Shown here: one piece after another, positions 6,659-14,681 of the stretch | Position numbering within the stretch: position 1 is the first letter of the stretch | How the letters are laid out: every line of letters begins with the position of its first letter | Assembly: GCA_018710905.1 (NCBI GenBank) | Contig: DVIZ01000161.1 | Location: 1 to 35,640, forward strand | Origin: Candidatus Scybalomonas excrementigallinarum | GTDB taxonomy: Bacteria > Bacillota > Clostridia > Lachnospirales > Lachnospiraceae | Direction of reading: 5' to 3' | Length of the DNA stretch: 35,640 bases | Made by a program: the position numbers and the translations under genes | The notes under the pieces: model-generated | Told to the model about the DNA's origin: nothing | The model's database searches: none | The model's input: the letters and a program-made list of their open reading frames with translations, nothing else

Positions 6659-8470
6659 ATGTTATATTCTATTGGAACAGAATCTCGTATCGTTATGGAT
6701 TTAAGTGGTGTATGGGATTTTAAATTGGATACAGGAAAAGGATTTGATGAGCAGTGGTATACAAGAAAGTTAGAAGATGCAATGACAATGCCAGTGCCAG
6801 CATCTTATAATGATTTAAAAGAAGGAATTCATTTCCGCGATCATTATGGATGGGTATTTTATCAGAGAAAAATTGCAGTACCTGCTTTTGCTAGAACACA
6901 AAGAGTTATGCTTCGCATGGACGCAGTAACTCATCATGCAAGAGTTTACTTAAATGGAGAACTTCTTTGCGACCATAAAGGAGGATTCCTTCCATTTGAA
7001 GTTGAAATTACAGATAAAGTAACAGGAAAAGATGATTTACTCACAATCGCAGTAGATAACGTGATCGATTATACAACTCTTCCAGTTGGAGGAAAGGGAA
7101 ATATTCTCGGAGGAGATATGGGAATGGCTGATACAGCAGACGCTCCTGCAAGACCTCAGAATAATCCAAACTTTGACTTCTTTAACTACTGTGGAATCAC
7201 ACGCCCAGTTAAAATTTATACAACACCAAAGGAATATATTGCAGATATTACTCTTGTTCCAGAAGTAAACGGAACGGATGCAAACATTATCTATTCTGTT
7301 GATACCGTTGGCGAAGGCGAATGTATCGTAGAAATGTTTGATAAAGAAGGAAATTTAGTTGCAAAAAGCGAAGGAACAAGTGGCGTATTAAAAGTAGAAA
7401 ATGTTCGTTTATGGCAACCATTAAATGCATATCTTTACGATGTGAAAGTAACATTTAAAGATGATGTCTATACACTTCCATATGGTGTTCGTACTGTTCG
7501 TGTTGATGGACATCGTTTCTTAATTAACGAAAAACCATTTTATTTTAAAGGATACGGAAAACACGAAGATACATTCCCAAATGGACGTGGAATCAATCTT
7601 CCAATGAATACAAAAGATATTTCTCTTATGAAATGGCAGGGAGCAAACAGTTTCCGTACAAGCCATTATCCATACAGTGAAGAAATGATGCGTCTTTGTG
7701 ACGAAGAAGGTATTGTTGTTATCGATGAAACAACAGCAGTTGGTGTTAACTTAGAGTTTGGTGGCGGAGCTAACTTCAATGGACAAAAAATCTCCACTTT
7801 TGATAAAGAACACGGAGTACAGACACAAGAACATCATAAAGATGTTATTCGTGAATTAATTGCAAGAGATAAAAACCATGCTTGTGTTGTTATGTGGAGC
7901 ATTGCAAATGAACCAGATTCAGCAGGAGAAGGTGCGTATGATTATTTCAAACCACTTTATGACTTAGCAAGAGAGTTAGACCCACAAAAACGTCCTTGTA
8001 CTTTAGTAAGTGTTCAGCTCGCACCACCAGAAAAAGACTGTACAAGAGAATTAAGCGATGTTATTTGCTTAAACCGTTATTTCGGTTGGTATACACAGAC
8101 TGCAGATTTAGAAAGAGGAGAATCTGCTCTTCGCAAAGAGTTAGAAATCTGGAAAGAACTTGGAAAACCAGTTGTATTTACAGAGTATGGTGCTGACACC
8201 GTTATGGGACTTCATGATACAACACCAGTTCTTTACACAGAAGAATATCAAGTAGAATACTATGAAATGTATCATAAAGTATTTGATGAATATGATATCG
8301 TAGTTGGTGAGCAGGTATGGAACTTTGCAGACTTTGCTACAAGCCAAGGATTACTCCGTGTGCAAGGAAATAAAAAAGGTCTGTTTACAAGAGATAGAAA
8401 ACCAAAATTAGCCGCTCATTACTTTAAACATAGATGGACACAGATTCCAGATTTTGATTACAAAAAATAA
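6659..8470 (+). CDS. uidA: Beta-glucuronidase, GH2
   Basis: This enzyme hydrolyses beta-D-glucuronides to D-glucuronate plus the aglycone. It has 603 residues, the same length as E. coli UidA, and no signal peptide, so it should be cytoplasmic. The order is sugar-binding domain, immunoglobulin-like domain, then TIM barrel. The acid/base Glu418 is in SIANEPD and the nucleophile Glu509 in FTEYGADT. The N-x-K pair that reads the substrate carboxylate is Asn571/Lys573, which separates it from beta-galactosidases. A loop at about residues 362-392 resembles the 'Loop 1' of E. coli-type enzymes, a class linked to small drug and metabolite glucuronides. Its ribosome binding site is AAAAGGAGA. It is monocistronic between its promoter and a terminator at 8511. 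Confidence 0.96.
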   Translation: MLYSIGTESRIVMDLSGVWDFKLDTGKGFDEQWYTRKLEDAMTMPVPASYNDLKEGIHFRDHYGWVFYQRKIAVPAFARTQRVMLRMDAVTHHARVYLNGELLCDHKGGFLPFEVEITDKVTGKDDLLTIAVDNVIDYTTLPVGGKGNILGGDMGMADTADAPARPQNNPNFDFFNYCGITRPVKIYTTPKEYIADITLVPEVNGTDANIIYSVDTVGEGECIVEMFDKEGNLVAKSEGTSGVLKVENVRLWQPLNAYLYDVKVTFKDDVYTLPYGVRTVRVDGHRFLINEKPFYFKGYGKHEDTFPNGRGINLPMNTKDISLMKWQGANSFRTSHYPYSEEMMRLCDEEGIVVIDETTAVGVNLEFGGGANFNGQKISTFDKEHGVQTQEHHKDVIRELIARDKNHACVVMWSIANEPDSAGEGAYDYFKPLYDLARELDPQKRPCTLVSVQLAPPEKDCTRELSDVICLNRYFGWYTQTADLERGESALRKELEIWKELGKPVVFTEYGADTVMGLHDTTPVLYTEEYQVEYYEMYHKVFDEYDIVVGEQVWNFADFATSQGLLRVQGNKKGLFTRDRKPKLAAHYFKHRWTQIPDFDYKK

Positions 8471-8510
8471 TAAGAAATAAAGAATAAGTAATAAGTAATG
8501 GATCATAAGA

Positions 8511-8564
8511 AAAAGACTGGGCGCTCAATAAAACAAGAGATGTTTTAGGACGTGCAGTCTTTTT
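8511..8564 (+). terminator. Terminator after uidA
   Basis: AAAAGACTG (8511-8519) pairs with CAGTCTTTT (8555-8563), with an inner AAAAC/GTTTT stem, and ends in a five-T run. It is a long-armed intrinsic terminator. Confidence 0.75.
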
Positions 8565-8650
8565 CATAGTTTATGCAAAGGCAATGAACTATAGGAGAGC
8601 ATTTATGCTCGCGTATGGTGATTGCATGCGAATGTGAGAAGTTCGCAAAG
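8565..8650. repeat. Family B intergenic repeat, copy 1
   Basis: The left block (8565-8587) matches 32077-32099 at 20 of 23 positions. The right block (8628-8650) matches 32172-32194 at 19 of 23. The middle differs in length (40 against 72 bases). ATAGTT (8566-8571) and AACTAT (8587-8592) can pair around the conserved left block, and GAGCAT/ATGCTC forms a small hairpin at about 8597-8610. Together with the uidA terminator it fills most of the 295-base gap 8471-8765. No ORF of note is present. Confidence 0.6.
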
Positions 8651-8765
8651 TGTGCTTTTTATTAGTGATACGAAAACAAAAAAATTTGATGGTTAAAATA
8701 TGCTTATGTTTATGATAGGAAAAGAACATGAGTAGAAGCGATGTTCTAATAACAGGAGGGAAAAA

Positions 8766-9710
8766 ATGGCTTCAGAAGTAATATTATTTGGAGAACCTAT
8801 GGCTTTATTTGCAGCAAAAGAAGAGGGGAGTCTTGCAGAGGCGACACAATTTACAAGATTATTAGCAGGAGCAGAAGTGAATGTAGCAGTTGGTCTTACA
8901 AGACTTGGATATGATGTTATGTACGCTACAAGACTTGGCATGGATCCATTCGGTGATTATATTGAGAAAAAATTAGAAGAAGAAGGAATTCATACAAATA
9001 TTATAAGAGATAAAGAAAGACCAACAGGATTCCAATGGAAAAACCATGTAAGAGAAGGAGATCCAGCGGTTTACTATTTAAGAAAGAACAGTGCTGCTTC
9101 TTGTATTACAGAGGATGATGTAAATTCCATCGATTTTCATGGAGCAAAACTTCTTCATATTACAGGAATTTTACCAGCCCTTTCTTTAAACAGTCGAAAT
9201 GCAGTATATCGTATTATTGAAAAAGCGAGAGAGTGCAATTTAACCGTTTCTTTTGATCCAAATTTACGAGAAAGTCTTTGGGAAAGCAAAAGCGCTATGA
9301 TTCGTACGATTAATGACCTTGCATCAAAGGCGGATATTGTGCTTCCGGGGATTGGAGAAGGAAAAATTTTAATGGGAAGCGAAGATCCAGAAGAAATTGC
9401 AAATTATTATTTAGGACTTGGTGCAAAAACAGTTGTAGTAAAACTCGGTGCAAAAGGTGCTTATGTAAAAAATGAAACAGAAGAAGGATACTTTGATGGA
9501 TATCCAGTAAAAGAAGTTGTAGATACGGTTGGTGCTGGAGATGGATTTGCTGTTGGTGTGTTAAGTGCTTACTTAGAAGGTGGAGATATAAGAGAAATGG
9601 CGGATCGTGGAAATGCCATTGGTTCTATGCAAGTTATGGTAAGCAGTGATAACGAAGATTTACCAACGAGAGAAGAATTAGCAAGATTTCGTGAGCAAGG
9701 ACATCGCTAA
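8766..9710 (+). CDS. kdgK: 2-keto-3-deoxygluconate kinase
   Basis: This kinase phosphorylates 2-keto-3-deoxygluconate to KDPG, the substrate of eda. It is a PfkB/ribokinase-family protein of 314 residues. The N-terminal GEPMALF strand and LLAGAEVNVAVGLTRLG segment are typical of KDG kinases, as is the C-terminal DTVGAGDGFAVG signature with the catalytic base at Asp259. AGGAGGG six bases before the ATG fixes the start. Its context, between uidA and uxuA/uxuB/uxaC, supports KDG over other sugars. I see no palindromic operator before it and only a weak TTGATG/TATGAT promoter (8686-8716). It ends at the terminator at 9726. Confidence 0.9.
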   Translation: MASEVILFGEPMALFAAKEEGSLAEATQFTRLLAGAEVNVAVGLTRLGYDVMYATRLGMDPFGDYIEKKLEEEGIHTNIIRDKERPTGFQWKNHVREGDPAVYYLRKNSAASCITEDDVNSIDFHGAKLLHITGILPALSLNSRNAVYRIIEKARECNLTVSFDPNLRESLWESKSAMIRTINDLASKADIVLPGIGEGKILMGSEDPEEIANYYLGLGAKTVVVKLGAKGAYVKNETEEGYFDGYPVKEVVDTVGAGDGFAVGVLSAYLEGGDIREMADRGNAIGSMQVMVSSDNEDLPTREELARFREQGHR

Positions 9711-9725
9711 GAGATAATAAAAAAA

Positions 9726-9763
9726 GATGGAATCAACGATTTTAGTCGATTCCATCTTTTTTT
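9726..9763 (+). terminator. Terminator of kdgK
   Basis: GATGGAATC (9726-9734) pairs perfectly with GATTCCATC (9748-9756) and is followed by seven T's. The stem can be extended by A-T pairs at its base. Confidence 0.92.
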
Positions 9764-9848
9764 GCTTACTGATTGACGGGAATCTTTTTTTAAATTATTA
9801 TATTTTTAGAAGTTGAAAGGGAGTTGTAAAATAGAATAAGGAGAAAAG

Positions 9849-10385
9849 ATGAAATATCGTTATAGAAGCAAAAGTAAGGAAAAAAACAAAGGATTTACTT
9901 TAGTAGAATTAATTATTGTAGTGGCTATTTTAGCAATTTTAGTTGGACTTTTAGCGCCACAATATGTAAAATATGTGGAAAAATCAAGAAAATCCACAGA
10001 TGTTAATAATTTGGAGCGGTTAGTAAATGCAGTACAAATTGCTGTCTCAGATTCGGATTATCATATAGCTTCTGGGGTGTATTCGATTGCGATTATGCCA
10101 GATTACACAAGAGTTTATATAAAAGACTATGGTGATGAGGCCTCAGTTGAGAATATGAAAAAGCTAATAGCAGCATTAAAAGAATATACGGGATATACCT
10201 TTACTAAAAATAACGAGTCTGAATATATTTGTAAAGATATAACATTAAAATCAAAGAGATGGGAATCAAGTCTTTATGGAGATATTTATCCAATGATTAT
10301 TGCATATTTACAGGTTGATAAGAATTCTAAAATTACGATCACCTACGATCCAACGGATTTAAAAGACTTGGTAAGCACAAAATAA
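9849..10385 (+). CDS. Type IV prepilin-like protein
   Basis: The 178-residue protein begins with a basic leader followed by KNKGFTLVELIIVVAILAIL. This is a classic class III signal cut by prepilin peptidase between Gly15 and Phe16, with the conserved Glu at mature position 5 and a hydrophobic helix to about residue 38. The rest is a charged, soluble pseudopilin-like domain with no recognised signature. The ribosome binding site is AAGGAGA. It stands alone between two terminators inside the hexuronate island, with no pilus ATPase, platform protein or peptidase nearby. It may belong to a pilus or type II-like machine encoded elsewhere. The family assignment is firm but the role is unknown. Confidence 0.85.
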   Translation: MKYRYRSKSKEKNKGFTLVELIIVVAILAILVGLLAPQYVKYVEKSRKSTDVNNLERLVNAVQIAVSDSDYHIASGVYSIAIMPDYTRVYIKDYGDEASVENMKKLIAALKEYTGYTFTKNNESEYICKDITLKSKRWESSLYGDIYPMIIAYLQVDKNSKITITYDPTDLKDLVSTK

Positions 10386-10453
10386 TGAGAAATAGGTTGT
10401 CAATAGTTTATCGAGAAACGAGAAGATAAACGATATGAAAAGATAAAATTATA

Positions 10454-10508
10454 AAAAATAGTCTTATAAGAATTGTTTTATAGGAATGATTCTTATAAGA
10501 CTATTTTT
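10454..10508. terminator. Bidirectional terminator between the prepilin and GntR genes
   Basis: A perfect 20-bp inverted repeat (10454-10473 with 10489-10508) has T-tracts at its end on both strands. It ends the prepilin gene and probably the convergent GntR gene. Confidence 0.92.
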
Positions 10509-10570
10509 ATTTCATAGGAAATACCTTGTTATATTAATTTGTAAAAGTACCATTTCCCATGAAATAAAAA
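10504..10570. repeat. Family A-like palindrome, divergent copy 3
   Basis: The left arm 10504-10522 pairs with 10552-10570 at 18 of 19 positions. As in copies 1 and 2 it starts in the U-tract of an intrinsic terminator, contains an ATAGGAAAT block and ends in a run of A's followed by G. It lacks the inner CTCGC/GCGAG hairpin and the tail, so membership of the family is uncertain. Confidence 0.45.
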
Positions 10571-10578
10571 AGAACTAC

Positions 10579-11343
10579 TTAGTTATCTGCCTCTTTAAAG
10601 TATTTTGCATTTTTCAAAAGAATATCTGCGTTTGTAGAAAATCCACTATTTAAATGAGTAGAAACTAAAGAAGATAATGTATTAAGATCTTTTGCTGCGA
10701 TAGCATCTACCATAAGACAATGTTGCTTATAAAGGGAAGGGAGCATATTGTTTTCACTCCAATTAATCAAAGTGCGGAATCGTTCATAATGGGTATTGTA
10801 TAAATTCATAAATTTCCAAATGCTACTTTTCCCTGCTAAGTTAAAAAGAGTGGAATGAAAGTCATTGTCCATTTTTAGAAATTGTGTTCCAAGAGCGTTA
10901 TGTTCTTCGGGAGAGAGTGGAGATGTATGAGAAATTAATTCTTCTTGTTCTTTTAGTAACAGACGGATTTTTAAGATCTGAGATTGAGTACAAGTATTGG
11001 CAAGAATTTTTAGAACTGTTCCTTCTAAAGACTCTCTCATAAAAATCATATCGGATACTTTATTGAGATCGATATAGGATACAAATGTTCCAATATGAGG
11101 TCGTACTTCTAATAAATCTTCACTTTCTAATGCTTTAAAAGCATCTCTAACAGGTGTTCTTGAAACATTATATTTTGTTGCTGTTTCTGTTTCACTAATG
11201 GCACTACCAGGGGGTAAAATTAGATGCAGAATATCATCTTTTAAAGACTGATAGACGATTTGGGAGGTAGTGCGTTTTAAGTAAGGGAGTTTTCCTTTCG
11301 AGTCTGTCAGTTCCTTACTGTGTTTAATTTCACTCATATTCAT
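10579..11343 (-). CDS. GntR-family regulator, FadR (FCD) subfamily; probable UxuR-like repressor
   Basis: The 254-residue protein has an N-terminal winged helix (about 29-95). It contains IVYQSLKDDIL, the recognition region ISETETATKYNVSRTPVRDA, and the wing EVRPHIGTFVS. An all-helical FCD ligand domain follows (about 100-245). FadR-subfamily proteins bind palindromes of the type TnGTnnnACnA, and TTGTATACAA sites occur before uidA, eda and the symporter. It is divergent from the symporter gene across a 494-base region holding three such sites, which suggests autoregulation. The natural effector is probably a hexuronate intermediate (inference). The first of two nearby ATGs is used, with AAAGG upstream. 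A TATAAT -10 lies at 11407-11412 on the minus strand. Confidence 0.85.
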   Translation of the reverse strand: MNMSEIKHSKELTDSKGKLPYLKRTTSQIVYQSLKDDILHLILPPGSAISETETATKYNVSRTPVRDAFKALESEDLLEVRPHIGTFVSYIDLNKVSDMIFMRESLEGTVLKILANTCTQSQILKIRLLLKEQEELISHTSPLSPEEHNALGTQFLKMDNDFHSTLFNLAGKSSIWKFMNLYNTHYERFRTLINWSENNMLPSLYKQHCLMVDAIAAKDLNTLSSLVSTHLNSGFSTNADILLKNAKYFKEADN

Positions 11344-11513
11344 TACCAGTTTTACCTTTCTTACTTTTCAAATATTCATTTATAAACCAAATGTTGGACT
11401 ATATAAATTATAACATATTTAATGTATAAATTGTAGAAAAAAAGAAATAATATAACAAGAAATACAAGAAAAAATGTTAAGCCATCTCTTTAAGGAAAGA
11501 AAGTCAAAGATGA

Positions 11514-11523
11514 TTGTATACAA
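11514..11523. promoter_or_regulatory. GntR-type operator 1 in the regulator-transporter interval
   Basis: TTGTATACAA is a perfect 10-bp palindrome. It lies about 100 bp upstream of the likely GntR -10 box. Confidence 0.65.
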
Positions 11524-11605
11524 ATAAGCAGAAAAAATAAAAAGAAAGAGGGAAGATTGACAAAAATAAAACTATATCTGAAAAAAGAAAAAGACGATAT
11601 AAATG

Positions 11606-11617
11606 CTTGTATACATG
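11606..11617. promoter_or_regulatory. GntR-type operator 2 in the regulator-transporter interval
   Basis: CTTGTATACATG matches the perfect 12-mer at 11 positions. Its centre is 93 bp from operator 1 and 122 bp from the operator in the transporter promoter, so cooperative looping is possible. Confidence 0.6.
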
Positions 11618-11720
11618 AATTGTAATCGAGAAAATGGAAAAAGAATGGTATGTTTACTGTGAAAATGCATAAAAAAATAGGTCGAAAACTGTGAAAAAAT
11701 TACGAAAAAAAAGAACAGTG

Positions 11721-11750
11721 TTGACTACTTGTATACAAGTGGTGTATAGT
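11721..11750 (+). promoter_or_regulatory. Symporter promoter with operator in the spacer
   Basis: TTGACT (11721-11726) and TATAGT (11745-11750) are separated by 18 bases. The perfect 14-bp palindrome ACTTGTATACAAGT (11727-11740) sits between them, as in the uidA promoter. It rules out an upstream in-frame start at 11691. Confidence 0.85.
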
Positions 11751-11837
11751 TTATCATATAAGCAACAAACGTTGTCTTTTCTTTCACAAAATATGTGCTT
11801 CATAATCACAGGAAAAAGAATGGAGGAGAAAGTAATT

Positions 11838-13238
11838 ATGAGTACAAAAACAAGTACAAGACCTTTCGGTATCAGAGATAAGTTCGGATACATGATGGGT
11901 GACGTTGCGAATGACTTTATGTTTATCTTCGCAAGTAGTTATTTAATGGTATTTTATACTAAAGTATTAGGTGTAAGTGCCGCACTTGTTGGAACTTTAT
12001 TTATGGTTTCAAGAGTTATTGATGCTTTTACAGATATCGGTATGGGTGTTATCGTCGATAGTGTAAAGCCAGCAAAAGATGGACGTTTCCGTTCTTGGAT
12101 TCGTCGTATGTGTGTACCAGTTGCGTTAGCCAGCTTTTTGATGTATCAATCAAGCCTTGCTGATGCTTCTATGACTGTAAAAGTTGTTTATATGTTTGTA
12201 ACATATATTCTTTGGGGATCTATTTGCTACACAAGTATCAACATCCCTTACGGTTCTATGGCAGCTTCTATTTCAGCTGATCCAAAGGACAGAGCGCAGT
12301 TATCTACATGGCGTTCTGTAGGTGCACAGCTTGCATCAACAGCTATTAACGTAGCAGTACCAATGCTTGTCTATCATGCAAATGCAGATGGTAAGCAAGT
12401 TGTTAACAAAGGAATGTTCCCAAAAATCGCGGGAGTTTTCGCAATCTTATCAATTATTTGTTATATCATTTGTTATAAATGTACAACAGAACGTATTCAG
12501 ATTGCTCCAAAGAAAAAAGAAGCAGGAGAACAAAAAACAAATCTTGTAAAAACTCTTTTCTCAAGCCGTGCTTTAATCGCTTTAATTTTAGCAGCAATTT
12601 GTTTAGTATTCGCTACAATTTTAGCAAATAGTTTAAATGCATACTTATACTCTGAATACTTCAATAATCCAGGAGCATTATCAACATACAACTCATTAAT
12701 GTTAGTTGTAACACTTGGACTTTCACCATTTATCGTACTTCTTTCTATGAAATTTGGTAAGAAAGAAACAGCGGTTGTAGGTACATTATTTACAGGTATC
12801 GTATATATCGTATTATGTATTTTACGCGTTAAAAATCCATGGATGTATGTTGGAATCACTTTCGTAGGTACTTTTGGATATATGTACTTCCAGATGGCAG
12901 TATGGGCGTTCTTAACAGACGTTCTTGATGACAGTGAAGTTCGTACACATAAACGTGATGACGGTGCTATTTACGGAGTATACTCTTTCGCAAGAAAGCT
13001 TGGCCAGGCATTAGCTGGTGGTTTAGGTGGATTCGCTTTAACAGCAATCGGCTATATTGAAACAGCAGATGTGCAGACAGAAGCAGTTCTTAATAAATTA
13101 TACTCTGTAACAACATTAGGTCAGGGTATCGGATTTATCTTAGTTGCACTTATTTTATTATTTATCTATCCATTAAGTAAAAAGAAAATTAGTGAGAATA
13201 CAAAGATTTTAGAAGAACGTCGTGCAAACGCGAACTAA
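11838..13238 (+). CDS. uidB: GPH-family cation symporter, probable glucuronide transporter
   Basis: This is a polytopic membrane protein of 466 residues with about 12 hydrophobic segments. It has the N-terminal GIRDKFGYMMGDVANDFMF typical of the glycoside-pentoside-hexuronide:cation symporter family, and the loop DSVKPAKDGRFRSWI. E. coli UidB/GusB belongs to this family. Promoter position and the GGAGGAG site favour the ATG at 11838. A start at 11820 in the same frame is the alternative. It probably imports beta-glucuronides or free hexuronate with a cation, supplying cytoplasmic UidA. It heads the plus-strand cluster that continues with uxuA. The family is firm and the substrate is inferred from context. 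Confidence 0.85.
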   Translation: MSTKTSTRPFGIRDKFGYMMGDVANDFMFIFASSYLMVFYTKVLGVSAALVGTLFMVSRVIDAFTDIGMGVIVDSVKPAKDGRFRSWIRRMCVPVALASFLMYQSSLADASMTVKVVYMFVTYILWGSICYTSINIPYGSMAASISADPKDRAQLSTWRSVGAQLASTAINVAVPMLVYHANADGKQVVNKGMFPKIAGVFAILSIICYIICYKCTTERIQIAPKKKEAGEQKTNLVKTLFSSRALIALILAAICLVFATILANSLNAYLYSEYFNNPGALSTYNSLMLVVTLGLSPFIVLLSMKFGKKETAVVGTLFTGIVYIVLCILRVKNPWMYVGITFVGTFGYMYFQMAVWAFLTDVLDDSEVRTHKRDDGAIYGVYSFARKLGQALAGGLGGFALTAIGYIETADVQTEAVLNKLYSVTTLGQGIGFILVALILLFIYPLSKKKISENTKILEERRANAN

Positions 13239-13259
13239 TCGAATAGACATAAAATAATG

Positions 13260-13446
13260 ACATTGCCGCCCTTTTAAAATGCGACAACACCGTGTGGTTG
13301 TGGAAAAGGGTGGCAGTGTTAATGTCGTATTAACAGAAATTTGAGAAATTTCTGTCAGATTTTAAAACTTCACATAAGAAATGAGATTCAAGTAAAAACT
13401 TGGATCTGATTTGTTATCTGTGAAGAAGAAAGGAACCTTTCTTTTT
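13260..13446 (+). ncRNA. Multi-hairpin region between the symporter gene and uxuA
   Basis: The 280-base gap (13239-13518) holds four structures in a row. A long arm at about 13260-13279 pairs with 13304-13320 and contains G-U pairs. A perfect 10-bp stem (13333-13342 with 13346-13355) follows. A nested hairpin has outer arms 13368-13374/13419-13425 and an inner 10-bp stem 13384-13393/13398-13407 with an AAAA loop. A short GAAAGG/CCTTTC stem (13428-13441) leads into five T's. The last is terminator-like. No ORF is evident. Confidence 0.55.
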
Positions 13447-13463
13447 ATCATTAGATAAGAGTG

Positions 13464-13492
13464 TTGAAACTTTAGGTTATGTAAAATTATGT
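13464..13492 (+). promoter_or_regulatory. Possible uxuA promoter
   Basis: TTGAAA (13464-13469) and TTATGT (13487-13492) are separated by 17 bases, 27 bases before the uxuA ATG. The -10 lies in a tandem repeat of TTATGTAAAA. No palindromic operator is present here, so control could come from read-through of the symporter transcript. Confidence 0.4.
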
Positions 13493-13518
13493 AAAATTAA
13501 GTTTAAGAAGGAGAAAAT

Positions 13519-14589
13519 ATGAGCGAAATGAAATTATCTTTCCGTTGGTACGGAGAAGACGACAAAGTTACATTAGAAAATATTAGACAAATTCCAGGAA
13601 TGCATTCCATCGTAACAGCAGTATACGATGTACCAGTTGGAGAAGTATGGCCAGAAGAATCTATCTCCAGATTAAAAAATTTAGTAGAATCTAACGGACT
13701 TCACTTTGATGTAATTGAAAGTATTCCAGTACATGAAGATATCAAACTTGGAAAACCTTCAAGAGACCGTTACATCGAAAACTACTGTGAAAACATCAGA
13801 AGAGTAGCAAAAGCAGGTGTAAAATGTATTTGCTATAACTTCATGCCAGTATTTGACTGGACAAGAACACAGCTTGACCATAAATTAGAAGATGGTTCTA
13901 CAACACTTGTATACTATCAGGAACAAGTAGACGCTGTTAACCCATTACAAAGCGACAGCGACTTAACACTTCCAGGATGGGATTCTAGCTACTCAAGAGA
14001 AGAATTAAAAGATATCGTAGCAGAATACAACAACATGACAGAAGATGATTTATGGAACAACTTACAGTATTTCCTTGAAAGAATCATCCCTGTTGCAGCA
14101 GAATGTGATGTAAACATGGCAATCCATGAAGACGATCCATGTTGGAGCATCTTTGGTCTTCCAAGAATCATCACTTGTGAAGAAAACTTAGATCGTTTCT
14201 TAAAATTAGTAGATGACAAACACAACGGAATCACACTTTGTGCAGGTTCTCTTGGATGTTCTAACCAAAACGACGTAGCAGAAATGGCAGCAAAATATGC
14301 AGCTATGGGAAGAATCCACTTCGTACACATGAGAAATGTTAAAATCTTAGAAAACGGATTCGAAGAAAGCGCACATCTTTCTAAATGCGGAAGCCTTGAC
14401 ATGTATGAAATTACAAAAGCATTACATGACAATGGATTTACTGGATACATTCGTCCAGACCACGGAAGAATGATCTGGGGAGAAACAGGACGTGCAGGAT
14501 ATGGTCTTTATGACCGTGCTCTTGGAGCAACTTATATCAATGGTCTTTGGGAAGCAGTTGAAAAAAGCGCAAAAGACAGAAATAAATAA
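13519..14589 (+). CDS. uxuA: Mannonate dehydratase
   Basis: This enzyme dehydrates D-mannonate to 2-keto-3-deoxygluconate. The 356-residue length and the TIM-barrel (xylose isomerase-like) sequence fit UxuA. Typical stretches are [13 protein letters not shown] (about 115-127), the metal-site region [17 protein letters not shown], and the C-terminal [19 protein letters not shown] is well placed before the ATG. It is followed after 92 bases by the SDR gene that makes its substrate. Confidence 0.95.
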   Translation: MSEMKLSFRWYGEDDKVTLENIRQIPGMHSIVTAVYDVPVGEVWPEESISRLKNLVESNGLHFDVIESIPVHEDIKLGKPSRDRYIENYCENIRRVAKAGVKCICYNFMPVFDWTRTQLDHKLEDGSTTLVYYQEQVDAVNPLQSDSDLTLPGWDSSYSREELKDIVAEYNNMTEDDLWNNLQYFLERIIPVAAECDVNMAIHEDDPCWSIFGLPRIITCEENLDRFLKLVDDKHNGITLCAGSLGCSNQNDVAEMAAKYAAMGRIHFVHMRNVKILENGFEESAHLSKCGSLDMYEITKALHDNGFTGYIRPDHGRMIWGETGRAGYGLYDRALGATYINGLWEAVEKSAKDRNK

Positions 14590-14603
14590 GAAAATGTTGA
14601 GGA

Positions 14604-14635
14604 AACGTGAAAAGCTTACATAAACTTTTGACGTT
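14604..14635. repeat. Inverted repeat between uxuA and uxuB
   Basis: Arms of 11 bases (14604-14614 and 14625-14635) have one mismatch and a 10-base spacer. A TATAAT follows at 14641-14646. It may be an mRNA hairpin or an operator for a secondary promoter; I cannot tell which. Confidence 0.4.
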
Positions 14636-14681
14636 AATACTATAATAAATTTTGTTGAAAAAAATCAAGGAGGAATTGAAA

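Noticed and set aside
11691-11837. Longer N-terminus for the symporter
   Set aside because: It would begin upstream of the -35 box at 11721, so it could not be made from the identified promoter, and the extension is unlike the family.
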